From: Phymatolithon calcareum
Lineage: Eukaryota > Rhodophyta > Florideophyceae > Hapalidiales
Assembly: GCA_977006965.1 (NCBI GenBank)
Contig: OZ345379.1
Span: 1,674,001-1,738,000, forward strand
Length of the DNA: 64,000 nt
Direction of reading: 5' to 3'
This document shows positions 9,208 through 18,542 of this stretch, piece by piece. Every line of letters begins with the position of its first letter. The stretch's first letter is position 1. A program made the translations under genes and the position numbers. The notes under the pieces were generated by a model. The model was not told the origin of the DNA, searched no databases, and saw nothing but the letters and a program-made list of their open reading frames with translations.

Positions 9208-9369
9208 ATAGATTATTTTCTCCCTTCTTGTGTATCATATACTGCTCCCTTCGCAAACGATTTGTATTTTCTCTCTTCGTGTGTACTGTACACTGTTCCC
9301 TTCGTAAATGATTATTTTTGAGGAAATTCGCTGCATGGACCGAAAAAGGTGGCAAAATTCGTTATATCG
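9208..9369 (+). repeat. 3' flank of GTPase unit 1 plus first 50 bp of a MULE
   Basis: Beyond the Ty3/Gypsy element the duplicated segment resumes and matches 31065-31222. From 9320 it includes the outermost 50 bp of the Mutator-like terminal repeat (GAGGAAATTCGC...), preceded by the same 10-bp GATTATTTTT seen at 31163-31172. The MULE is cut off at 9369, where the Copia region begins. Confidence 0.75.
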
Positions 9370-9826
9370 TGTCGTTACATACACATACTTACACTGGTGT
9401 ATATGTATGATGTTCTAGATTACAATGGTGTCTGGGATCTTATTGGGCATATTTGAACTGTGTAATTTGGGCTGTGCGCGCCGGCGACTAGCGCCGGCGA
9501 CGCATTCCAGCCCGCGTTTGGGTATATCTGCTCGTGCCCTGGGCTCGGTACGGTTTTCGGAGCAAGTGGGAATTCAGAAGTAAATTGACTGTTGTCTTTA
9601 TTTCGCTTCCTCGTGTGGCTCACGAGGAGTTCCCACCACAACCCTCTCGATCGGCAAGAACGCCGATCCTCTTACTCGGTTAGAGACGTCACTAACAATC
9701 CCACGTGTTGTCCAAACAACGGCTTGGCTCCGTTGTAAACACGTGGAAGCGCCAAGTGGGCCCTTCTGACGACAATCCAGATTTCGTTGGGTCTACTTAG
9801 CGAGAACATCGACCACCCTGGGCAAG
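9370..9826 (+). other. Copia LTR and leader region
   Basis: This non-coding stretch lies between the presumed left end and the gag ATG. A TG...CA interval of about 270 bp, ending near 9642 in CCCACCACA, would be a reasonable LTR, but there is no 3' partner to prove it. No primer-binding site was recognised. Confidence 0.35.
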
Positions 9827-11727
9827 ATGGCCAGCCAGAGCGGTGTAACTACCCGTGCTGCCGTCGAGGCCCGGCATGCGAAGTTGCTCAAGAGATGCAG
9901 CTTCATCAAGCCGAGAACCGCTCTCGCCAATGAGATCATCGATCTTTGCAAGGCGATCCTCGAAAACAATCCTCCCGGCATGGAAGATACCTCTGAAGAA
10001 ATCTAGGAAGGAGCGAAGTCTGCCCTTCCTGCTCCTCGATCCGTTTTCACCGAAGAGTTCTTTACGTCTCCGCTCTTTCCTGTCGCCGTCTTACAGGCGG
10101 TAATGGATCATTATGACGCAATGTTCGTTCCCGATGATCTACATGCTGAGTTGAATCTCCCTGCTCAAGATCTGGAGAACAGGAGCCTGATGACCTATGT
10201 TTATTTCGCCTCCATGCTTGAGTGCGACGCAGAGGAAGTTTCTTCGGTTATTGAGCAATACCGCTTCAACCGCGGTTCGGCCAATACCATCCGTAATGGC
10301 AGCTTGCCTCGTCCTCGAGACTCTGATGTGTCCTTGAATGGATCCCAGAATGATCCAGCCCGAGACCAGCCGACACAGCCGACTCCACCGTTCTCCCAAC
10401 ACCCGGCATCGTTCCGCAACTTGAGCTCTAACGTCCCCCAGGATAACCGTGTGGTTCAGGGCATGAAGTTCTTGCAAGCTCCCACTCCGGCAAGCGCAAG
10501 CGACCCGCACCTACAGGCCGTTCCGAGCTCTCCAGTGGCTACAGGCATGCAGGAGACCCGGCGAAGAAGGCGTCAAGCGTTCAATACTATTTTAAGAACG
10601 AACGCTTTTCTGGTGACATCACCGAGTCTATTGAGATGACCGTTCGAGATTACGATATCTGTGCCAACCAACTCCAGCTGACCTCACAGCAGAAGGCCGA
10701 TTTCTTCGTGAACGTATTCAAAGGACCCGCTCGGCACTTTTTCTTCGAGCACCAAAAGGCAAACATGTCGTACCCAGAATTGGTAGACATGATGAAGACC
10801 GAATACGACAGCGATGCCCGTCAGCTTCAGCTTCAGCACGAGCTTGAAAGCCTTCGCCTTTCGTCGTTTATACGGACGAAAGGGATCGCGGAAGATTCTG
10901 ATGGCCTTACGGCGGTGGTTAATAGGATCAACCAACTCACACCGCAGTGTCCTCCCGCCTTTCGCAAGGAAGAGAATACGATACGCTTCCTCCGGAATGC
11001 CGTTCGCGAGGCTCCTTGGGCATTTCAAGCTATCTCCCAGCTCCCGACAATGAACTTTTCGTTCAATGACTTCGTGACTGCTCTAAGAGGCTCACTTGTC
11101 CTATCTATGGAAGTAGGTTCCTCGAGGGGTACGGACAATATGCACATTACAGACGTGGAGGCACGAGATGTTTGGTACGAGCGCTACGGACGAAACCCTC
11201 GCTACGTACGCAAACACGATCCTCCCGGCAGTCGCTCGACTCGCATGCCCCATGGTGGTGTGGCTCACAACATTCGGCCCGCTGGCAAGAACCCAATTGG
11301 AGAAGACGGGAAACCTAATCTCTGCTACGGCTGTGGCTCGAAGGACCACATCAAAAGGGATCGGATTTGTAACCCTGGAGCTGTCCGCGAGTACCAGCGG
11401 AAGAAGCTAGAGAGCGGGGTCCCTGCCGTACATGTTGTCCACGATCTCATTCAGGGAATGGAGGGAGACGCACATCCTTCGGAGATCGAAGCAGACGACG
11501 AGACTCTCCTCGTAGCTGAATCAGACCTCGCGGCATTCGGTGCAATCGACGAAGGAGATCCTGCGCAGACCAATCTAGTTGTCTCCATGGAGGAGGACGA
11601 GGAGCTAGAATACTTCACCCACTGTGTACAGGTGGCGATGGAAAGCTCTCCATCTCAAGGCACTAAGGGAAGCTCCAGCTGCGCGCTGTCCTGTAGGGAC
11701 CGCCCGGATTTCGCCCAGGATTTTTAG
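9827..11727 (+). pseudogene. gag: Copia gag, broken
   Basis: The reading starts at ATG 9827 (MASQSGVTTR...). It meets an in-frame TAG at 10004-10006, continues to about 10560, then shifts frame into the ORF at 10636-11727. That second part contains CYGCGSKDHIKRDRIC, a CX2CX4HX5C zinc knuckle with one extra residue, followed by an acidic tail. It is the nucleocapsid part of Gag. With one stop and one frameshift it cannot make a full-length Gag unless these are sequence errors. Confidence 0.7.
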
Positions 11728-11810
11728 AGCGGCGGCGGGGTATTTCGAGATATCACCGTCGCCGAGACAAATTCTTACGACCTCCGAAGAGTTCGTTTCG
11801 TCGACCTCAA

Positions 11811-14352
11811 GATGGCATCGAGCACATTGATGCCTCAAACATACACATAACAGCCCTTCGGAAAGTTGGTGACTCAATCCGCCATCCTGGGTTCTGTGTT
11901 GACATTGGAGCTCCTACCTCTGTCATTGGACGCAAGGAGCTTAATCGCGTCTTATCCTCATTAAGAAGGCGAAGCATCCCCATGGAGAAGTCTTACCGGC
12001 AATTCCGTTTCGCCGATGCTGTGTTCTAGTCCCTTGGCATCGTGGAGCTACCTCTTGCGACTCCGAATGGGTTTCCTCCTGTCGTCATCACCATGGACAT
12101 TGTGGCCGCGGATATTCCGCCATTGCTGGGACTCGATGTTCTTGACGGAGAATCTTTATTCGCAGAGACAGTTACCAACCGCCTTATAAAAAGGGTAGTC
12201 ACCTTATTGGAAGGAGATTCTTTGACATACACTGACGTTTGGGAAATGCCATTGATCCGACATGATAATCATGTATACGCCGCAATGAGTTTCCCACGTC
12301 AGATGTTTTTCACGCGCACCCAGCTCCTAAAGCTCGACCGACAGTTTGCTCACCCCTCGGCGAACAAGCTGTATAACCTTCTCCGACGCGCCCGTCCAGA
12401 AGACACCTCGCCGTCAATTCTGAAGACTCTCGAAGATCTGGTTAAGCGTTGTGACCCTTGTCAGCGTATTCAACATGCTCCCAAACGCTTCCGTGTTTCC
12501 CTGGGCGCAGAAGATGTTCGTTTCAACGAGCGTCTGTTAATGGATCTTATGTATATAGACTGTTCACCTGTCCTACAAGTTGTTGACGAAGGAACAAGGT
12601 TTTCCGCCGCCCGTTTTCTCCCGAACTGCGAGACGCCTACTATTTGGAGAATATTCCTCGAATGCTGGGCATACATCTATACCGGGCTTCCGAACACAAT
12701 TGTGGTGGACCAAGGTACTAATTTCGGCGAGATGTTCGGCAGCATCGCCGCCCTCTCCAGCGTCAGTGTGAGCCGCACCGGTATCGAAGCACACTCAAGC
12801 CTCGGCATAGGAGAGCGTTACCACAAACCGCTCCGAAATACTTATCGCAAGCTTCGTCTGTTGTTCCCTGGTGCCCAGCGCGAGCTATTGCTCTGGTTCG
12901 CGATTAAGGCCATGAACGACACGCTTGGACCCGAAGGTCTTGTTCCATCATCCCTCATGTTTGGTGAATATCCCTCTGTGCGCGCCCTGACCGAAACTAT
13001 CAACCCGAAGGCGTCATTGGCAAGCCGTGCCAATATTGCTATGGCGGCCAGGCGTGATATGGCTAAGCACATGGCCCGCATGAAAGTCAACCGCGCTCTA
13101 AGGCACGCCGTCCCGTCTGCCGCGGATAAAAACTACGAACCGGGTGATCAAGTGCTGGTCTGGAGGGAGAAGCAGGTTGAGCATCGCATCGGAGAGTGGA
13201 TGGGTCCCTATGAAGTTGTCGGGACAGAGCCAGAACGAAAGCTTGTCTACGTTCGCGATGCGGAAATAGCGCCTGCGAGACCTTTTGGAATAGCTCAAGT
13301 CAAAGGGTACCTTCCCCCTAATGAGATATCTGAGTCATTCTTCTCACAAATCCATAAATCGCTTAAGCCATTTAGGTCCCCGAGGGCAAGTGCGACTTTC
13401 CTTACCGAGATTATTGACGAGAAAGACCCCCGAGCTAGCTCACCTGCGATGAGAGCGGCTAAGATTAAGGAAATCAAAGGGCTTTTGGAGCGAGGCACGT
13501 TCAGAGTTCTCATTCAAGAAGAACTTCCCGATGGCGCGAACACACTCACTGCGGGCTTCGTCCTGGCAATCAAATCCACGGAGGATGATAAAGTCAAATA
13601 CAAGGCCCGTTATGTCATTGAAGGACACCGCGACAGACTGAAGCACCTCATGGTCCACAGTTCGCAAACTCTGCAGCCTAGCTCTGCCCGTTTGCTACTC
13701 GCGCTCGCGTCCCTCTTCGGCTTTGATGTGTGGACCGCGTATATGACACAGGCCTATCTCTAGTCAGCCGGTTGACTAGCCCGCGGTGTGCTTATCCGAA
13801 ATTTTGCCGCCGAATTTGAAGTTGACAAGGGCATGTGTCTGCAACTTCTTCGTCCGCTTTATGGGCTCTGTGAATCGGGCGACATCTGGAACGCCACACT
13901 GGACAAACATCTCCGGGAAGATCTATCTATGGCGCCTTTAGACTCGGACTCTGCCCTCTATGTACTCATTAAGGATGGCTTACTCGAGGGGCTTAGCGGC
14001 AGCTATGTGGACGACCTCTTGCGGACAGGTACCGCGGCGTTTCGGCAGTCGTGCCGAAAGACCCACGACAAGTTTGAAATGTCAGAGGAGGAGATTCTCC
14101 CTGTCACGTTTGCCGGTTTCCAGCTCTCGGGAGATAAGGAATCTGGATACAAGCTAGACCAGAATCATTACCTTCGAAAGCACGAGGAGCTTCCGACATC
14201 TTCTAGCTTCTCTCAGTTTCGTTCGATGCGAATGAAGATCGCGTGGCTTAGCAATTCCCGTCCCGACTGCCTGTTTGAAATCTCTCAATTGGCTCAGGTG
14301 ACGGAGGCCATCTATACTGAGAACAAGTCTACCTACATTAAGGCGCTAAACC
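11811..14352 (+). pseudogene. pol: Copia pol (protease, integrase, reverse transcriptase), broken and truncated
   Basis: A single frame carries the whole region. Protease comes first with CVDIGAPTSVIG, where the usual DTGA or DSGA is DIGA. Integrase follows, with a CX2C finger (CDPCQ) and the D,D-E core (MDLMYID, VVDQGTNF, GERYHK). Reverse transcriptase comes last with SYVDDLL at about 14003. In-frame stops are at 12027 (TAG), 13761 (TAG) and 13773 (TGA). The ORF between the first two stops is 573 residues long. Reverse transcriptase breaks off after ...KALNRTVR at about 14352 and the RNase H domain is missing. Confidence 0.8.
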
Positions 14353-14805
14353 GGACCGTGAGACCCCGGGAAGCGGAGCAAGAAGGGCAAGGGCTTTAAG
14401 CGAAAGCGTCAACAACTCGGCACAGCGGAGGCTGTGTACGAAGCGTTCCGCGAGGTCCGTTGTCGCAACGCAGCGAAGCACGCGCCCGTGTCCAGCGATT
14501 TTGGCGGCGAAGGGACTTGTACGCTTTGCATGGAAGTCAAGCAAAAGCGAGGCGCCAGCGCGGACATACATGGTGGAGCTCGACGCGAAGGTGGGAAAGC
14601 ACATTCGAGGCCGGCCGCGGCCCCTGAAAATTCAGAAGCGATACCCAATGGCGACGTCGAGCGGAATGCAGGCCTTCGGGCGGGGCGCCTCAGTCATCGC
14701 GCAATCGCGGAGCTTTTTGGGACACAAAGCCTCGCGGAGGTATCGGACCTCTACGTCGAAAAGCACGAAAGTGCGGGGGAGACGTGAGCACCGTCTTCCG
14801 TGGAG
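14353..14805 (+). other. GC-rich 5' part of the transposon-like gene block, start unresolved
   Basis: Composition changes sharply from the Copia sequence at about 14353. In the same frame as the 937-residue ORF there is an open stretch (14366-14784) that starts with a Lys-rich segment and contains a C-T-L-C pair, ended by a TGA at 14785-14787. It may be the original N-terminus separated by a nonsense change, or a separate short ORF. Confidence 0.3.
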
Positions 14806-17613
14806 ATGGTTCTCAAGGACGCATCACCAGAACGGAAAGTTTGTATGGTTCATTACAAAGACTTCCGATGTCTCCGCGCAGTCCAGTGCCCATTTTGCCT
14901 ACGGCGTGTGGCACGACAAGAATATGCTGCAATCGCGACGTTGTGCGGGAAGCAAGGTGAAGAGGAGGAAATGGTTCTCGTGGGGACAGTCCTCGCGCTC
15001 GCCCCGATATTACAGGAACGCACGCGCTGGCAAGAAGAGATTGCACGAGATATTGACCGCGACGCATTTCAAGACGCACAGGAACTTGTTCCTGTTGGGG
15101 GATTACGAAGCGGCGAGCGCGCGCTCCAGGAGAAGCCGGCGGACCCCGAAGGGATTGAAGGCGCATCAAGCGCATTCAAAAGCAGTCCAAGCGCAATAGC
15201 GGATTCAAATGGCGACTGCAGTCGCGATGAAGCTGCAGAAGAAATTGTCCGCAACGGAAAGGCTTGCTGGCGGTGTTATAAACTCCTGGAAAGGAAGATT
15301 AAGGTACCCACGGCACCAGCAGAAGAGCCTGATCCGATACCGGTTTCGGAGCTGGTGATCACCCCTTTCGAACCAGATGATGACGACGAAGAGTGCTTCC
15401 CTGATGAAGTCATGCGAGAGGTGTGCAAAGCCGAGGAAGACCGACTTTTAAAATGCGATGGTAGTGTGGGCTTCGCGTGCGACCTACACAAACGGTACCA
15501 AGAAGCTTGGGAGAAGGATCGTCGCGATGCCGTTGGGAGGTTAGGCAGGTCGACTGCGCGCTGCATGCGCACATTGCTAAGGACCCTGGTACGTTCGACT
15601 CGTATCGTGGTTTTCGGATACAGTGAGGTATCGAAAGGGTCAATACTTGTCTCATTGAGAACTGTGCGCTTGTTTGTCAAGGCAGGAGCGGAGGGAAAAT
15701 TAGAGGCGGATGCGGACCTCCACACAATACGCGAGTCGCTAGTGCGGGTTGCGGCTGTCTACAAAGGCCCGATTCAGAAGGCCAAGTACAAGTCTGGAGA
15801 ATGGAGTCTGCTGTCTGAGATTAGGCGATTCGATCCGTGCCTTTGGAGTCTGCAGTGGCGCTTGGTCGAGTCCAATCGGGAGCGCTTTCGCAGGCATGCA
15901 GCGGAAAAAGCTGAGGCAGAGGGACACAGGAGACTGAGCTGGCCGTTTACAAACGGAGAAAATGCATCAGATGACGATTTTTTGGCGTTTCCGATGTCCA
16001 TGCATCGTAAAGTCATCCGCGTGTTCGCGCTGCTGCAGGCAATGGTTTTTGCGCGAGACAAAAAGGCTGCCGGGCCGTTTACATGGGGAATATCGACGTG
16101 CATGCTCCTGCAGAGAAATAAGCCCATCATGACGCTGATGAATCGCCTTGGGTATTGCACGTCGTACAGCACGATGAATCGCGAGCGCTGTGACATTGCC
16201 ACCGCGGAGCATGCGAGACCGCATGTCGAGAAGGTACTCCAGCACCTTTTGCTCAAGTTTGCGTGGGATAACCTCGACGCTCGTCTTGTTGCTAATACTG
16301 TGCGACTTGCGGGAAAAAGCCTGGATTGGCATGGCACAATACTGATCGCTGCGCAAATGCCAACAGCACCGCCCATTGTGACTGCAGAGCCTTTCCGGAC
16401 TATCGACATCCAAGAATACCCTGATGCAGAGTCGCTCGTCCGCGCGTATGTCACAAACTCGGATACTGTGCGAAGCTTCAATATAATGTTGGCAGCTCTG
16501 GTTGCCGTGTTCCAGAAGAAGCTGACGGCGAAGGACGAAAGGGAGCAAATATCTCTGGACTACTTGCTGCGCTGCTCAATTCGCGGATCCGCGTGCGGGA
16601 CTGCAGCATCAATTCAAAACCTCGTCATTTGCGACCAAAAGTCCAATGACGCGAGCTCTGCGCGCCAGCTGATGGACGAGGCGTGCAAAATCACCGCCTT
16701 GCAAAGCAAAAAAGCCGGGGACCCGGCCGGGGCATTGCGGTACTGCGTAATGACTGCGGATAACCCGCTCTTCGCGCAGATGCAGCGTATCATGCGCGAT
16801 TGCCCGGACGGAACGCGGAACGAGACTTACAAGTGCATACTGCCGCAAGCAGGCCATATGCATCAAGCGATGGCCTTCCAGGATGCATTAAAATTTTGCA
16901 CATGGGACTCTTGCCTCGATGCTCTCGCTGCAGGTAGCGGGCTGTCGCAGGGGATGATCGAAAATTTTAGAAGCAGGAAGGAGTGCAAAAACTGTCTGAG
17001 GTTTTCCAGACAGGCACTGGTTGCACTCTGGATTCGGCTCCTTGACGTTTACTTCGAAGAAGGTGTGCTACTTTGCAGTGACGCCATGATGCAAAAATTC
17101 GGGATATCCCCCCATTCCGATGGCAGTGATCGAATATCATTGCCAGACCTGACCAGTCTGGTACAAGCAGCGGCGCGCGAAGAAGGCCCGGTAAGTGCCG
17201 CATTCGAGAAAACGCTGCAGTGCAATCCCCTGTATTTTGGGGCCGCATTGGAGCGCCTTGGCGGAAACATCTTGGATGCGGTCAATGAGAAGGCGCGCAG
17301 TTTGGGAGACCCGAACTTCACGTTCTTCACGACAGACGTCATGCAGAGTTTTTTGGCTCCTTCCTTGGCTATGTACTACATTTCCCGCGCTGGACAGCTT
17401 CGCGGCCGCCAAGAAGTTATTCGGCATTTTATGCCATATGTGTTCACAACACAGAAGACTCTTACCAACTCGCCGCGGTGTGGCAGTTGGAGTTTGAGGT
17501 TACTGCGCCAAAGGAAGTCTTGGAGGTGCTTCATGGTCCGGGGGGGACTTGCACTAACATCACAGGCCGCAGTGAGTTTGGGAATGTGGAGGACGATGAA
17601 GCCCTTGAGATGA
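14806..17613 (+). CDS. Transposon-like multidomain protein, first frame (uncharacterised family)
   Basis: From ATG 14806 the frame runs about 936 codons. It has CX2C pairs near the start (CPFC) and near residue 160 (CWRC), then a long helical region. A central block (about residues 405-520) reads FALLQAMVFARDKK, then LMNRLGYCTSYSTM, and then FAWDNLDARL with LAGKSLDWHG. I recognise this order (helical block, N-R-x-G-y-x-x-S-Y-S, then a D-N-x-D motif followed by a G-x-T/S-x-x-x-x-G segment) from uncharacterised repetitive proteins common in cnidarian and other animal genomes. The meaningful frame is lost near 17440-17455 and continues in the -1 frame. The last 50 residues of this ORF are therefore probably not native. 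Host gene versus transposon is not proven. Confidence 0.55.
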   Translation: MVLKDASPERKVCMVHYKDFRCLRAVQCPFCLRRVARQEYAAIATLCGKQGEEEEMVLVGTVLALAPILQERTRWQEEIARDIDRDAFQDAQELVPVGGLRSGERALQEKPADPEGIEGASSAFKSSPSAIADSNGDCSRDEAAEEIVRNGKACWRCYKLLERKIKVPTAPAEEPDPIPVSELVITPFEPDDDDEECFPDEVMREVCKAEEDRLLKCDGSVGFACDLHKRYQEAWEKDRRDAVGRLGRSTARCMRTLLRTLVRSTRIVVFGYSEVSKGSILVSLRTVRLFVKAGAEGKLEADADLHTIRESLVRVAAVYKGPIQKAKYKSGEWSLLSEIRRFDPCLWSLQWRLVESNRERFRRHAAEKAEAEGHRRLSWPFTNGENASDDDFLAFPMSMHRKVIRVFALLQAMVFARDKKAAGPFTWGISTCMLLQRNKPIMTLMNRLGYCTSYSTMNRERCDIATAEHARPHVEKVLQHLLLKFAWDNLDARLVANTVRLAGKSLDWHGTILIAAQMPTAPPIVTAEPFRTIDIQEYPDAESLVRAYVTNSDTVRSFNIMLAALVAVFQKKLTAKDEREQISLDYLLRCSIRGSACGTAASIQNLVICDQKSNDASSARQLMDEACKITALQSKKAGDPAGALRYCVMTADNPLFAQMQRIMRDCPDGTRNETYKCILPQAGHMHQAMAFQDALKFCTWDSCLDALAAGSGLSQGMIENFRSRKECKNCLRFSRQALVALWIRLLDVYFEEGVLLCSDAMMQKFGISPHSDGSDRISLPDLTSLVQAAAREEGPVSAAFEKTLQCNPLYFGAALERLGGNILDAVNEKARSLGDPNFTFFTTDVMQSFLAPSLAMYYISRAGQLRGRQEVIRHFMPYVFTTQKTLTNSPRCGSWSLRLLRQRKSWRCFMVRGGLALTSQAAVSLGMWRTMKPLR

Positions 17614-18542
17614 CAGGAGTGCGAGGCACGAAAGAAGGTGCTTCTGCCGGTACGCTGGACTCACTACAGACGAGCTTCTACAGCTCTGCGCGGATGCTTA
17701 AAGTCAAGGACAAGCTTTATGCCATTTGTCTCGCCCCGGGCGAAATGGATTTCCAGGACGAGGTCATCGTGGCAGATGACTCTGAGCCGATACGCGATCG
17801 CGAGCGACGTATCCCGCGCGACCGGGCAAAACGCGAGGCCGGTAATGTTTTAGATATGTACAGGATAGCGAATGGGAATGATTCGGCAAGCGGGCTGCCG
17901 TTTTTGGGCGAGAAACACCGCGAAAGCCGCACACTAGTGAATATACTCGTGATGCCGCCTCTGGTCCTTTCTGCGCCCGAAACAGACCGCCTGCTCCGAC
18001 GCAAAGTGCACGGCATTCTAGCTGCCGCAGACTTATTCAGCCGCGTGGTTTACCCGTATCGCAAGCCAGGGGACTCTCAGAAAGGGACGAGAAAAAATGC
18101 GATACGAGGTTTCGCCGGTGCACGCGACTTATCGAAGAGCGAGGCCGCGAAACGCGCTCGCGAAAAAAGTTCAAAAGGACGAGTGCAGCTCGTGCGAACA
18201 GCGACACAGGCCATCGGACGGCATTTATTGCAGTACTCAAAGGTACTGGCAGATCCGTACGCGGCGCAGACAGAGAAAGCCCTCGCTGCAGCTGCCTCGG
18301 AGAGACTGCGTGCGTCCATTTACGTAGTCTCTCCGCAAAACCTGGCCATGCGCGAGAATGGCGGCGACAAGGCACGGCACGGGACGAAGAGTGATTTTTT
18401 TAAAGAGCTCTGCGCCCAATTATGCGAAAAGGAACTAGAGCAGAGCACAACACTACGCTCCCTCCCGCCTTTATCTTGGACGGGTATCCGCCTCTACCGA
18501 GCGCGTTGGAGGCCACCGAAGGACGTGTTAAGCACAGCCTAG
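17478..18542 (+). CDS. Transposon-like protein, second frame (continuation)
   Basis: This frame is open well upstream of 17478 and overlaps the first ORF by more than 130 bp. It carries about 330 residues with charged and Ala-rich helices, continuing the same protein. The nominal first codon is GTG, so it is not a true start. A G7 run (17540-17546) lies in the overlap, but the frames probably switch earlier. The continuation leaves this frame again near 18460, once more into -1. Two shifts in the same direction suggest two single-base deletions in a decaying gene, unresolved splicing, or two translational frameshifts. Confidence 0.5.
   Translation: MWQLEFEVTAPKEVLEVLHGPGGTCTNITGRSEFGNVEDDEALEMTGVRGTKEGASAGTLDSLQTSFYSSARMLKVKDKLYAICLAPGEMDFQDEVIVADDSEPIRDRERRIPRDRAKREAGNVLDMYRIANGNDSASGLPFLGEKHRESRTLVNILVMPPLVLSAPETDRLLRRKVHGILAAADLFSRVVYPYRKPGDSQKGTRKNAIRGFAGARDLSKSEAAKRAREKSSKGRVQLVRTATQAIGRHLLQYSKVLADPYAAQTEKALAAAASERLRASIYVVSPQNLAMRENGGDKARHGTKSDFFKELCAQLCEKELEQSTTLRSLPPLSWTGIRLYRARWRPPKDVLSTA

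Larger units (their letters stand above)
9370..14352 (+). mobile_element. Decayed and 3'-truncated Ty1/Copia retrotransposon
   Basis: Coding order is gag, protease, integrase, reverse transcriptase, which defines Copia. Gag has an internal stop and a frameshift, and pol has three in-frame stops. The copy ends within reverse transcriptase, before RNase H, where unrelated GC-rich sequence starts at about 14353. The left end begins TGTCGTTACA directly after the MULE fragment and could be the LTR edge. No second LTR was found, so 9370 is a best estimate. Confidence 0.8.

Noticed and set aside
14501-15199. 232-codon ORF at the start of the GC-rich block
   Set aside because: GC-rich sequence opens all frames; the overlapping frame has the zinc pairs and continues into the recognised motifs.
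17440-17460. A 15-nt GT...AG intron to explain the first frame change
   Set aside because: Far too short for any known spliceosomal intron in this type of genome.
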